Shown one piece after another: positions 49,646 through 59,406 of a DNA stretch of 64,000 bases (the first letter of the stretch is position 1; every line of letters starts with the position of its first letter). The notes under the pieces were generated by a model, which saw nothing but the letters and a program-made list of their open reading frames with translations, had not been told where the DNA came from and ran no database searches. This DNA comes from Flectonema sp. DT1601 (Eukaryota; Euglenozoa; Diplonemea; Diplonemida; Diplonemidae), in contig OZ025832.1 in the NCBI GenBank assembly GCA_964019425.1, positions 62,001 through 126,000 on the forward strand, given 5' to 3'. The position numbers were made by a program, and so were the translations under genes.

Positions 49646-51041
49646 TTTTATTTATTTTTTTTTTTTTTTTTTGGGAGATCTACTAAAAAAAAATAATGTA
49701 AACAATTGTACAATTGTAGCAGATTAACGTTAACACCCTTTTTTTTTACTTTTTATATGGCTTGTTTCCAGTTGCATTTTCTTCTCTCCATATCACATTT
49801 TGTCGTTATTGTCTCTGTAAAAAAAATTATTCTCAGAAATAAATGATTACTACGAGCCTTCTGTTTTTTTTTTTTTTTTTTTTTTTTTCAATGCGAAATC
49901 GGTAATATTAAGTGGGGTTTGAATGCTTAAATTTGTAAAATACAACAACTGTTTTGTATCACATTAACAATCCGTTAAGGATATAGTGAACTGTGGTGAT
50001 GCTTAACTTAGCCTTTTTAAAGTAACTATTTAGGTTTCGAAAGCAATCCATATGTACCATAGACAAAAGTGTAGTTACTTTTTTCAGTTTATTTTATTAA
50101 AAAACTATTTTTATCATTACATTAGTGGAGCACCCTTCTACAACGAATGTAGAAAGCGTGATTGACTAATTGGCAAAGTCTGACATCTTCGAAGTCGTGA
50201 AAACCTGGTGTTGAAGAGGCGTCTTGTCAGCGTGGCTTCACTGTCCAGTTTGTTTCTCTTTTTCTGATTACATTTTCTAGAAGTAGACTTAAAAGGACTT
50301 TACGTGATCAACATCTTTATCATCTTAGACTTCTTTTTTTTTTTTTTTTCCATTCTTAATATAACATGTACATTAATTATGTTGGGAAAAAGACAAATAT
50401 TACTTTGTCAGGGAAAAAAAAAAAAAAAAAAGAAGAATCCACCGTTCGGAAGGAGAAAATCATGTGGTTTTTTTTTTTTTTTTTTTTTGTTGTTGTTTTC
50501 CCCACCTTTTTTTTTTTTTTTTCAAAAATTAATTTTTCGCAAGAACTGAAGAAGTCGGATTCTGGGGGTCGACCCAGATAAGATAGCTTCATGAAAAAAA
50601 AAGGAAGAAACACAAACCGAAGATAAAGGGAGGTAAATAAGAAGTACAAGAAAAGCCAAGGCTGCAAAGAAAGAATGTTCCTGCAACTAGAAACTGTGCT
50701 AGTGGCCCTAAAATACCAAAAGAAGAAGGTCGATAAGGGACCGATCATTGTAGAAAGTTGTTGGCATTGTTATTTTTATTTTTCTATTATTATTATTTTT
50801 TTTTTTTTTTTAAAGCTTGTTTTCTTAAGCATAAGGTAGAGAACTAAACAAAAATATTGTTGGTAGCAATCGGAAGGTAAGATAAAGGACGATTGACGCT
50901 ACGGGGGTGGGGGGGTAGAGTGAGAGGGGTGAGAAGAGCTGGAGATAATTAACTTCGCAAACGTCATTCACGAAATAATATTATTTCCAGAAATTAGAAC
51001 ATGAGATAGAGCGAATTTGAAAAGTGGTGTAAAATCGAAAT
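49646..51041. other. Intergenic, 1.4 kb, with repeat family D
   Basis: T runs at about 49651-49671, 49864-49888, 50335-50349, 50467-50488 and 50508-50522. Repeat family D occupies 49921-50055. Frames at 50304-50748 are made of the T and A runs. A G-rich stretch lies at about 50901-50930. No gene is seen. Confidence 0.55.
49921..50055 (+). repeat. Dispersed repeat, family D, copy 2
   Basis: Second copy of the repeat at 19748-19885, same orientation. Best blocks are AACAATCCGTTAAGGA, TAGTGAAC.GTGGTGATG and AAGTAACTATTTAGGTTTCGA, followed by AATCCATAT. Confidence 0.7.
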
Positions 51042-51551
51042 CTACGACGAAGACGACGAACTAACTGAAACGCTGCAAATAAAATCATCATCCGGGTACG
51101 CTGACGTACCACATATACGATCTAACAACTGACTGCGCTTACGAATATCGTCGTCCTCGTCATCCGAACGTTTGCACTTGCGTCTTGTACCCTTAGGTCT
51201 AGGTTTTGTGGATGCTTTTCGAGGGACAGCAGAAACAATCTTCATTGGTTTCTTATTATCAGCAACCAGTCTTTTCAAAAATGCTTCTCTTCTTGCAAAC
51301 TGTGCCAAGTTTTCTTCGTCATCATCTAGTTTTTGTATGCCATAATAGGTCTTCATGTCACCAATCATTTTAGATTCGGCTTTCTTTTCCACTACTAACT
51401 CATCAAGTGCAATTTGAGCGACTGTTTTTCGAACTACCCCAGACAGGTGATCGGATACGTGTTCTGTTATAAATGGACGATTTTCACTGAGTAAAACTTT
51501 CCAAACGATCTCCTTGGCTTTGGATGGATCAGTTACAAAACCAACTGGCAT
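51042..51551 (-). CDS. Winged-helix-like basic protein (Hop2-like at best)
   Basis: Single exon, 169 residues. The first about 75 residues (IVWKVLLSENRPFITEHVSDHL, then VRKTVAQIALDELVVEKK, then MKTYYGIQKL) follow the winged-helix pattern of Hop2/TBPIP (ENRPY..., a recognition helix, YGKQKIY). The rest is Lys/Arg-rich with DDEDDD and a serine tail, unlike the Hop2 coiled coil. The Hop2 relation is therefore weak, and another DNA-binding winged-helix protein is as likely. It would be nuclear. Confidence 0.5.
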   Translation of the reverse strand: MPVGFVTDPSKAKEIVWKVLLSENRPFITEHVSDHLSGVVRKTVAQIALDELVVEKKAESKMIGDMKTYYGIQKLDDDEENLAQFARREAFLKRLVADNKKPMKIVSAVPRKASTKPRPKGTRRKCKRSDDEDDDIRKRSQLLDRICGTSAYPDDDFICSVSVSSSSSS

Positions 51552-51818
51552 GTTATGGAGAGGGTAGGCTATAGAACTGTGAAGAGAGAGATGATTTTAA
51601 AGTTAAGTTTACATCTGAAAACTTTTTTTTTTTTTCCATAATATAAACACGCTCTGTTCGTGAGTCTTTGAACCTTTACTTTTCTTTTCTTCTTTGGAAC
51701 GATTACAGATGAGTTGTGGTCTTCCAACCCAACCAAGACAATTCTACTTGTCTAGGTTAGGAAGAGCAGACATCGAAGGATCAAAAAGCAACATCGCTAT
51801 AGCTTGTCAGGGGGACTC

Positions 51819-52391
51819 TTAGTAGTTATCGAGATGTGGAAGAAAAGTTCGCTTAAAACACCTGTTAAGTCTACCACAATGAAAATAGATCCACTTGCAA
51901 TGCTCAACTGGTTGTTCCCATAAAATGTACCTCGTCATTGTCGGGATGAATGGCAAGCTTTCTCCGAATTCAGGAACTTTAAAAACGGCATAAACAAAAA
52001 CATAAAGAAGCAATATCATCATTAATATCGGCATTAAAGGAAAAAACATTCCTTTCACGTAGATTATTGCGGCGAGAATAAGACCTTTGTCTTGGTTGGT
52101 TAGGTGTTCAGATATTTTTAATTTTTGTACTTCTTCATCTCTTTCGTCATCCCGTCTATCTCTAATTTCCTCGACTGATGCTATTATGGTTCCTCGTTCT
52201 AATCGTTTTGCTTCCCTTCTAACATTTCTTAAGATTCTCATTCTCTCTTTGTCAAGTGACTTTGCTTCAGATTCCGATAACTCATTCCTCTCACTGATAA
52301 TGGGTTCTTCAATACCCTGTACTTTCTTCTTTACAAGCTTGGAGCAAAACCTGGCACTGTATCCGTACCTTGTTCCAATACGTTGCAGCAT
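51819..52391 (-). CDS. Single-pass membrane protein, unknown
   Basis: Single exon, 190 residues. The N-terminus is Arg/Lys-rich and free of acidic residues for about 25 residues (a mitochondrial presequence is possible). A charged helical region follows (about 40-100, with many Glu and Arg), then one strongly hydrophobic segment (about 106-137, FFPLMPILMMILLLYVFVYA). No family is recognised. Confidence 0.5.
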   Translation of the reverse strand: MLQRIGTRYGYSARFCSKLVKKKVQGIEEPIISERNELSESEAKSLDKERMRILRNVRREAKRLERGTIIASVEEIRDRRDDERDEEVQKLKISEHLTNQDKGLILAAIIYVKGMFFPLMPILMMILLLYVFVYAVFKVPEFGESLPFIPTMTRYILWEQPVEHCKWIYFHCGRLNRCFKRTFLPHLDNY

Positions 52392-52546
52392 TGTTTGCTG
52401 CCAGTTAGTGATAACCTTTAAGAAGAAAAAAGATGATTAAAAAATACTTATAAGAGAAAAAAAAAAAAAAAAAGGGAAATTTTTTTTTAAAAATAACTAA
52501 CAGGGAACAAACTGATAAACCTCCTCATTGTTTTTTATTAGTTGCT

Positions 52547-53004
52547 TTAGGCTCTGACCTTCTTCAAGTTGTTGAGGTCTCCCATGTTCATGTCCTTCAA
52601 CATCTGGAAGACGACATCATCGACTTCGATACCGTCAGCGATGGTCTGGTCGACAACAGAGACCTGTTATGAGTTATTATAATGCTGCTAAGGGATGAAA
52701 AAAAAAAAAACAGGAGGAGGGGGAAGAGGATTTAAATTAATACCTCAGGAACGAAGTCCATTCTTCTCTCACGCTCTTCCTCCTGAAGCTTCAAAGAGAT
52801 TCCACGAACTGGTCCACGTGCGATTCTCTTCATCAAGTGGGTAGTGAATCCACTGATCTTGTTCCTCAATCTCTTTGATGGGATCATACTAACTTCAACG
52901 ATAACCTTCTTGTTGGTATGGAAGTCACGAGTCAACTTAGTGTAGTACTTCTCAACGATGAGACGAGCAGCCTTCTTAACGGTCTTTGTACGAACCTTTC
53001 CCAT
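52547..53004 (-). CDS. RPS17: 40S ribosomal protein eS17
   Basis: Exons 53004-52744 and 52663-52547 (intron GTATTA...CAG, phase 0) give 125 residues. [14 protein letters not shown], the IEKYY-like VEKYYTKL, the [18 protein letters not shown] block, [18 protein letters not shown] and FVPEVS are the eS17 hallmarks. It sits in the beak/head region of the small subunit. Compared with the family it is slightly short at the C-terminus. Upstream, a TTTCATCAG site lies 25 bases before the ATG and could be the end of a 5' UTR intron. Confidence 0.97.
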
Positions 53005-53166
53005 TGTTAGTAAAGAGGTTGATAATCTGATGAAATTATTACTTTTTAAAAAAAAAAAAACAATTCACAAAAAAAAAAAAAAAAAAAAACTAAAATAGTC
53101 AGTCAACTGTAAAGCATCTGACGGAACCAAACAAATAAACGAACCAAAAAAAATTTATAATAATAA

Positions 53167-54156
53167 TTAAGTATCACAGATGAAAACCTGTTGATTTCGA
53201 GTCATGCTTGCTGAAAGAAGTTCATTAGGGGCGTAGACCGTAGAAGAAAGGAGAGGATTGCTATCTATAGCATCCATAAAGTCAGATATAGGAACTCGAC
53301 CAAGGAGATCATATGCTAGTCCCTCAACTACTTTGTGAAGACATTCTGATACCGTGAGATGATGTTGACGAGAAGAGCACTCTGAAGAAGAATTGCTAGA
53401 CACTCCTCTGTCGTATGTGGCAATCAGTACCTGAAGTTCAAATTTTGAAATATATCTGGGAACTTTTCCTCCTTCGCTCATCAAACTGAAAAAATACTGC
53501 AACGCGTGATCCGGAGAGCTATCTTGATTTATGACAGACATACCTGCTGTCAATTCTTTGAGGGACAGATCTCCAGACTTATCTCTGTCAAACAAATGGA
53601 ATAATTTATCAGCTGAGTCTTCTTTATATTTCCTTCTGGTGATCTGACGAAGACAATTGTGAAAATTATATTTTGACAGACGGCCTTCTTCTCCAGACCA
53701 TTTTGATATGGTGGATTTTATCTCATCAGTCGTTTTGTTCGACAACGATCTAACCATGGGACACCTTCGAAGAAGCATTAACCGAAACAGAACAGTCGCA
53801 ACTCTCGGAGGATGTCTTACAGACCGGCAAGTTCGATTCTCTGCCACTAACTTTTCAAACGATTGAAGCTGGAGATCAACCCATTCACTTTTTGCTCCGT
53901 CTCCTTCTGATGGACAGTGAAGTGAGTTCTTTTCTCTTGATTCAGGTCTAGAGTTGCTCAGGATCATACAAGGTTTGAATAGCCTCCCTCCACTACCAAC
54001 TACAGCCTCTGAAGGTGGTATAACTTTAAACTTAGCATGCCTTCCCAACGGAGGTAACCTGCTAGGAATATCCCTGGCTGTATTCACAGTCGATGATAAA
54101 GTTGTTATCGTGTCTGCTGGACTGCGAAGAGACAGAAGAAGTGGGTTTCTCGTCAT
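53167..54156 (-). CDS. EF-hand calcium-binding protein
   Basis: Single exon, 329 residues. The N-terminal about 130 residues are Ser/Pro/Arg-rich and likely disordered. About residues 135-310 form a four-helix-pair EF-hand region of the calcineurin-B/recoverin kind, with one clear calcium loop (DRDKSGDLSLKE, near 190-201). The other loops are degenerate. It may be a calcium-regulated adaptor; the partner is unknown. It ends 162 bases from eS17. Confidence 0.7.
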   Translation of the reverse strand: MTRNPLLLSLRSPADTITTLSSTVNTARDIPSRLPPLGRHAKFKVIPPSEAVVGSGGRLFKPCMILSNSRPESREKNSLHCPSEGDGAKSEWVDLQLQSFEKLVAENRTCRSVRHPPRVATVLFRLMLLRRCPMVRSLSNKTTDEIKSTISKWSGEEGRLSKYNFHNCLRQITRRKYKEDSADKLFHLFDRDKSGDLSLKELTAGMSVINQDSSPDHALQYFFSLMSEGGKVPRYISKFELQVLIATYDRGVSSNSSSECSSRQHHLTVSECLHKVVEGLAYDLLGRVPISDFMDAIDSNPLLSSTVYAPNELLSASMTRNQQVFICDT

Positions 54157-54354
54157 CTTTTTAAAAAAAAGAAAAAAAAGATAATAAAAAAAAAACTCCC
54201 TTCCTCAACTGTTAGATAAAAGTGAGGTAATTCTTATCTTCGCCAAGTCAGTTTTAAGATTCGAGTTGTTTTTTCAACCAGGCAATCCGTAACACCTGTT
54301 TTAGTATCGAAAATAATAGAATTAACCAACGTTAAGTATAATTGTATTAACGTG

Positions 54355-54428
54355 TCACGCTGGCTGCCCTAAAAGTTCGCTGAGGTTCTTCAGCGGCTCC
54401 GCACCGAGACGAAGCTTAGCCAGCTATG
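54355..54428. ncRNA. Candidate structured RNA element in the 3' flank
   Basis: GCTGGCT at 54359-54365 is the exact complement of AGCCAGC at 54418-54424. Inside, CGCTGA at 54378-54383 pairs with TCAGCG at 54390-54395. The nested hairpins lie just downstream of the stop of the gene at 54452-55178. The local sequence is much less AT-rich than its surroundings. It may be a 3' UTR structure or a small RNA; neither is proven. Confidence 0.3.
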
Positions 54429-54451
54429 TTAGCCGTCCACATGAGTTAGGT

Positions 54452-55178
54452 TTAGTCCTTCTTACGTATCTTGAGTTGCCTAAATAAATAATAACCGACT
54501 GTACCCATCAACAATGATGTCAACGCGTTAAAAGCAACAACCTGTTGGTATGTTGATGAGATGTGACCTATACAGGAGAAGGTAAATACAACACTTAATA
54601 CATACCCGATAAGGATCGTACTCCGTCAGCTTTAAAACCTTTTGACACTCTGGTAGTATACACCTGAGAATTATTAGTGTCAACGATATTATCTTAATCA
54701 AAATAGAACAGGTTGATGAGGCACAGCAATACACCGAAACCGTAAAAGAAAATTCAACCAACACATTCAAATTCGCACTTACAGCAGCGAGCATCGGAAC
54801 AATACAATGTGGTGTAGAAAAAGCCTCTTGAATATCAGTAAAGTAGAGAGTGAAGGATGACGATAACGACCACACTAATGAAATTAAAGTTATCTTGTTG
54901 GGTTCTTGTTGGAATGGCTTGGCTACTAAGAGGAGATAAATAAGACAGACATCTGAGTATCGAAGACTTGCCCTACTAATTAAGACGGCTACGGAACCAT
55001 TTGTATCACTGATCCCAACACTCGTCCAAATCAATCGTTGTAACATTTCTGAAATAATCGCAGCGATAAGACAAACCATCACTGACACTATCCGACTTCT
55101 ACTAACCTGTTTCATTATCAACAAACAAATACCTCCATATCCAAACAGTAAGCAATTAACAAAATGTTGAGGTGGCAT
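54452..55178 (-). CDS. Polytopic membrane protein, two exons, unknown
   Basis: Exons 55178-54606 and 54541-54452 (GTATGT...CAG, phase 0) give 220 residues. About five or six hydrophobic helices are visible, the last encoded by exon 2 (NALTSLLMGTVGYYLF), which ends in the basic tail RQLKIRKKD. Without splicing, the frame would read on into a Cys-rich tail; the spliced version ends in a helix and basic tail and is preferred. There is no recognised family. The short loops and Cys/Ser-rich helices suggest an ER or Golgi protein; this is a guess. Confidence 0.6.
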
Positions 55179-55320
55179 ATCAATATTATACTCGCTGCTA
55201 AAAAGTGTTCAAAAATAAGAAATGTAACCAACAGTAAATAAATCGCACTGGGTTTGCAGGTTAGTACCTGTTCCTTAAGATGGCTGAGAGATGTTTTTTT
55301 TTTTTTTTTTTTTTTCCCTT

Positions 55321-57345
55321 CTATATCGAATCTTCTTCTAATAGGTTTGTTAACTGAACTTTACGAGTAACCTTTTCCTGATACATCGATAACCATTTAT
55401 GAGGCATTGCTTTCAGTTGTTTACTACTTTCATCAGTTGACGATTCCAAGAGAGAGACTTGAAGCTGTAATTTTTTAGTCTGCAGGTGAAGAGCCTTGAG
55501 TAGAAGTGCTTCTAAGTTTGCACGTTCTTCTTCAGCTAAGACAAGTGCTTTAGCCTGACAGATTCCAAGAGTTGCTGCAGCTAAGTTAGACACAGTTGTA
55601 GTTGTCTCTTCCTCAGAAGTAGTCTCTCCTAGTGATTGTAATACCGAGTCAGTGATCTTAACATCCAGAGAATCGTTGTTTAGAAAATGAGAAGCGCGGG
55701 CGACGAGCATTTCAAGAGCCTGAGTTCCCTTCAACGAACCCGCAGACTTAATCGGAAATTTTTCAATTTCCATACTCGCATACTTTGCCAAACACTCTGA
55801 AGATGTACGTGCTAAGTCTTGATTGTATACATCAGATTTTACTTTTGAACGAAGTTCAGACGCCGATGAGCAGTCCAAAGCAGTTTCTAGAAGCGACTGC
55901 TTCTCTTCAACAGCCCACGCAGATCCAGAAGAAGAGTTTTGCCGACCTAATTTCCTGACTGCTCTGTCAAAACCTGACGGAGATATTTCACTGGAATATC
56001 CCTTTGAGTGTATTTTATAATTCAGTAGACCCCACTTAGATAAAAATTCATGGATTTTTATGATGTTGTCGTCGGTTCCGGGAGCGATTCGTCGAGCAAG
56101 AGTCGCTGTTAACATCTCACCGGGAGATGACCGGTGATAATTAATTAAGATGTCACGAACAGTAATATACCAACGCTTGTAAGTTGTGCTTAAATCGATT
56201 TCTGGGAACTCATCGATTTCAATCGCATGTACGTTTCCATGTTCATACCAACTACCATACAATGGAACTACAACAGCCCTTGGTATTTCTCTTTCTCTTA
56301 TGTTACTTTGAACAGCCCTCAGCCACTGTAATTGTGACAGAACACCTGATCTCAAAACCTCCTTTTCTATTTCATTATTCTTCCTCTTCCTACTTAAATT
56401 ATCATTCGGAGAAGCATCAACCCATTGAAGCACAAGTTGACTATATATATGACACTGTGTTGGGTTACTCTGAACCTCTGTTTCACTTATAAAATCAACC
56501 GGATCCAATACCTCATTACACTGAACTGAATGAATGATAAAAGCATCAGTCACAACAACTTTCCCAAAATCAAAATCAGACGTCGCAACCATCGGAAGAC
56601 CAGCCTTATTCTCTTTCACTACATTATAAGAGTGCGGAGTTCCTTTCCAGTGGTATGTTTTATTATCAGAAAAACCATCTCCCGGGAGACATCTATAAGC
56701 ATAAATTTCATTCACAGGCAGGGATCGAACTTGATCAATAATTGGCTTGTCGCTGCTGCCTATGAGAATGTCAAGAAGCTCTGGACTGAATTCTCGAATC
56801 TCACAGTCATACGCATTGTTGGGATCGGTTGATATTGTTATGTTAATGTTTGAGGTCAGATTGCGTAACTTTTCCACTGTCCGCTCAATGTTAAAAAGAC
56901 ACTCCAAGTTCGATTCCGCTATGTAAACTATTTTTCCTGATAACATTTCCTTATCTCGAAGACCATCGTTTATGAATTTTAAATAATTGTTAGCTGAAGG
57001 CAACGAATCAAACGACAACACAGCCGATGGAATCTTATTAGAATTGAACGCGATTTGCATTTTTTCGATACCGAGTACCACGGCTGACATATAGATGGGT
57101 GATTTGTCTTTGACAGCCTGCCACAGATCAGGAATCCTACCACATTCCTTATTTACATGGCATTCGTCATCAAGTTTCATTAGGGATATTAAATTTTTTA
57201 TTACGGATTTGCAATCAATCATTGCCAGTTCGAGCATGGGTAAACCACTCACATAGTCAACCCTGCATGGTTCAATATATCCCATGTGGTCTTCAAAGTC
57301 GCTTGGGGATGGGATGAAACGCCCAGTCGGTCGCGTAAAACTCAT
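55321..57345 (-). CDS. SWI3/SMARCC-type chromatin remodelling subunit with SWIRM domain
   Basis: Single exon, 674 residues. A SWIRM domain lies at about 372-445 (IEIDEFPEIDL, YKRWYITVRDILINYHRSSPGEMLTATLARRI, IIKIHEFLSKWGLLNY), the signature of SWI/SNF core subunits and related proteins. Next, SAWAVEEKQSLLETAL at about 478-493 is a worn SANT start. Near the C-terminus, a helical zone with ALVLAEEERANLEALLLKALHLQTKKL (about 600-630) matches the coiled coil of SWI3/SMARCC proteins. The N-terminal part (BRCT-like region in SMARCC, about 1-300) is diverged. It would act in the nucleus as a scaffold of a SWI/SNF-type remodeller. Confidence 0.8.
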   Translation of the reverse strand: MSFTRPTGRFIPSPSDFEDHMGYIEPCRVDYVSGLPMLELAMIDCKSVIKNLISLMKLDDECHVNKECGRIPDLWQAVKDKSPIYMSAVVLGIEKMQIAFNSNKIPSAVLSFDSLPSANNYLKFINDGLRDKEMLSGKIVYIAESNLECLFNIERTVEKLRNLTSNINITISTDPNNAYDCEIREFSPELLDILIGSSDKPIIDQVRSLPVNEIYAYRCLPGDGFSDNKTYHWKGTPHSYNVVKENKAGLPMVATSDFDFGKVVVTDAFIIHSVQCNEVLDPVDFISETEVQSNPTQCHIYSQLVLQWVDASPNDNLSRKRKNNEIEKEVLRSGVLSQLQWLRAVQSNIREREIPRAVVVPLYGSWYEHGNVHAIEIDEFPEIDLSTTYKRWYITVRDILINYHRSSPGEMLTATLARRIAPGTDDNIIKIHEFLSKWGLLNYKIHSKGYSSEISPSGFDRAVRKLGRQNSSSGSAWAVEEKQSLLETALDCSSASELRSKVKSDVYNQDLARTSSECLAKYASMEIEKFPIKSAGSLKGTQALEMLVARASHFLNNDSLDVKITDSVLQSLGETTSEEETTTTVSNLAAATLGICQAKALVLAEEERANLEALLLKALHLQTKKLQLQVSLLESSTDESSKQLKAMPHKWLSMYQEKVTRKVQLTNLLEEDSI

Positions 57346-57514
57346 CGTTTTAGACCCTATGACATAAGAGAATTAGGTAAAGAAGAGATACAGGTGCCGT
57401 GTCTGTAATAGTGCGGTTCTCATTTTTTTTTTTTTTGCGTCTGTTGCAAAAAGAAATGATGTGCCTCTCAATAACTAAAAAAAAAAAAAAAAAAAATTGT
57501 GTTTAGAGAGGTCA

Positions 57515-57630
57515 TACCCGAAAGGGCCGAGTAGTCATTACCAATCTCCATTCAAGACTCAATTGCCTGGCACGACTACAAACCCCTCTCTTTTCCAAGT
57601 TCGATTCCGGGAGACGGTTATTTTTTTTTA
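57515..57630 (+). tRNA. tRNA-Leu-like sequence, degenerate
   Basis: GGCCGAGTAGTC at about 57525-57536 resembles the A box and D arm of a leucine tRNA; AGTTCGATTCC at about 57599-57609 is a B box, and a T run at about 57620 could end polymerase III transcription. However, only three of five T-stem pairs form and the acceptor stem does not close. It is likely a tRNA pseudogene or the head of a tRNA-derived SINE. It lies in the short gap between the SWI3-like and tRNA isopentenyltransferase genes. Confidence 0.3.
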
Positions 57631-57652
57631 AAAAATAAATTCCCTCGGACCA

Positions 57653-59231
57653 TCAAGTTTTGCTTTTGATTAATTTTTGTTCGCTCGCTAACTTGTCTTT
57701 TTCGTTCTCTTCCTTGAGCTTTTTATATTTTTCGATCATGGGTTCGCGTTCTTTCCTTTTTGCTGCCGAACGGTGTTTTCGCGAAGTGATGTGGATTTTG
57801 TACTGATCTTCACCGGCAAGAGTTTTGTGGCAGATGTCACAAGTGAAAAGCTTCGCAGTTCCAACAGCATTTTTTGGGTCTAAGGAAGAAGATTGGTGAA
57901 GGTGTGAAAATACTTCTGTTAGAGGTGCTTTGCGAGAAGGATTAAAATACTGTTGGAGAATGGTTGTCGATTGATCACCGCATTTAGTCATCCACTCTGA
58001 CGTTTTAGTGGTGTCAAGTTTGAATATTTGAATGTTTCGTGTAGAGAATCGATTTTTTATCCACTGAGATTGTTGTTTTGCATACCTCCGAGTGTTAGAT
58101 TTCAGGGTTTCAAGACAGTTTTCAGCATCATCTTTTCCCACTAAGTACGGATGTAATTCTTTGAACCCAATCGCACCGAATATTCCAGTTGTAGGAAGTA
58201 TTTTTGGGTCTTGAATAATATGGTTGGCAATGACAGATTTCCAAAAAACCTCAGCTTCTAATAAGATTCCCTTGTCACTCATGACTGATACTCTGTCGTT
58301 AAGTCTCGTGTACAGAACATCGCGATCACAGTCAGTCCAAAAAATTACATTTCGATCATCGGGGGAGTATCGCAATGACTGTTGCTGTTGTTTTATAATT
58401 TCAGAATGCCTGATTCCTTCCTCTTGATAAATTTGAATCGATCTTTTAATACGACGAGAGTCGTTCGGATGATACTTGCCAGCCATGTCTGGATCAATCT
58501 TTTTTAATAGTTGGTGTAAGTCAGACTCTTGCAATCCGTCTAAAGTTATATTCTCAACCGATTCCTCTGATTGTTGTTTAGATTTCAGAGATGAGTTTTT
58601 CGACACTAAATTATCAACAAGTAGAATATTTTGCATGTAGTAATTACTTCCACCAACCAAGATAGGTATGACTCCAGCCTTTAGAAGCCTCTCGATTAGC
58701 TCTGTAGTGTTGTTGCAAAACTTAACAACGTCAATAGTTTCTCCCTTAACTGGATCCAAGAATGCTACCATGTGATGTGTTATTCCATTACCAACTTGGT
58801 CTTGGTTTGTAGCTATTGGTAATCCTTTGTACATTTGCATTGCATCAACGTTTATTATTTCTGCTTTTCTACCATTTTCAATCAACCATTTCGCTACATG
58901 GATACCAAGTTTCGACTTACCAGTTCCTGTTGAACCGATAATGCTTATTACGGGAAGGGGAAGGGGATGGGACGGGGAATTTTCCATGTTGAGGGCTGTT
59001 AAAAAAAACAAAATCAATCAAAACATCAAAAACAAAACAAAAAAAAACAAAAAACTGTAACAAACAAGCAATATGCAAAGAACTAATTAAAAAAAAAAAA
59101 AAAAAAAAAAAAAGGCATGCCGTGTAAATGATTAACAAAAAGGAGGGGCGATGGTTTGATTTTGTTAAATACAAGGTTTCAAGCTTACCTCTATTCTCAT
59201 CATCAGATAAGTATAGAAGTAAAGGGTCCAT
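57653..59231 (-). CDS. TRIT1: tRNA dimethylallyltransferase with C2H2 zinc finger
   Basis: Exons 59231-59189 and 58995-57653 (GTAAGC...AACAG) join in phase and give 461 residues; without exon 1, an ATG at 58987 would serve. The P-loop GSTGTGKS is near residue 36, followed by NVDAMQMYKGLPIATN, the prenyl-substrate binding motif of MiaA/MOD5, GGSNYYMQ, and TGIFGAIGFKEL. The C-terminus carries a matrin-type zinc finger (CDICHKTL...HITSRKH, about 397-420), as in eukaryotic cytosolic/nuclear enzymes. It adds an isopentenyl group to A37 of tRNAs reading UNN codons. Exon 1 encodes only 14 residues. Confidence 0.92.
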
Positions 59232-59280
59232 CAATATACTGTATTTATCAAGCTCAAAGGAATAACATTTCTCGGATCTT

Positions 59281-59392
59281 GACTGTCAGCGGCAGCGAAG
59301 AATAATAACTGCAAATAACGCCACAGGAGGGCACGTGAACATAGTAGCGCCACTTGCCTGTGTTACCGAAAACTTAACTATAGCCAGGGAAG
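59281..59392 (+). repeat. Dispersed repeat, family E, copy 2
   Basis: Contains GTCAGCGGCA and, about 82 bases later, GAAAACTTAACTATAGCC, as at 42330-42445. It occupies most of the 175-base gap between two genes, so it may overlap promoter or 3' UTR sequence; shared regulatory sequence is an alternative to a mobile repeat. Confidence 0.4.
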
Positions 59393-59406
59393 GAGGCGAT
59401 CAATCA

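Noticed and set aside
50304-50748. Overlapping small frames on both strands
   Set aside because: They depend on T and A runs; no conserved segment.
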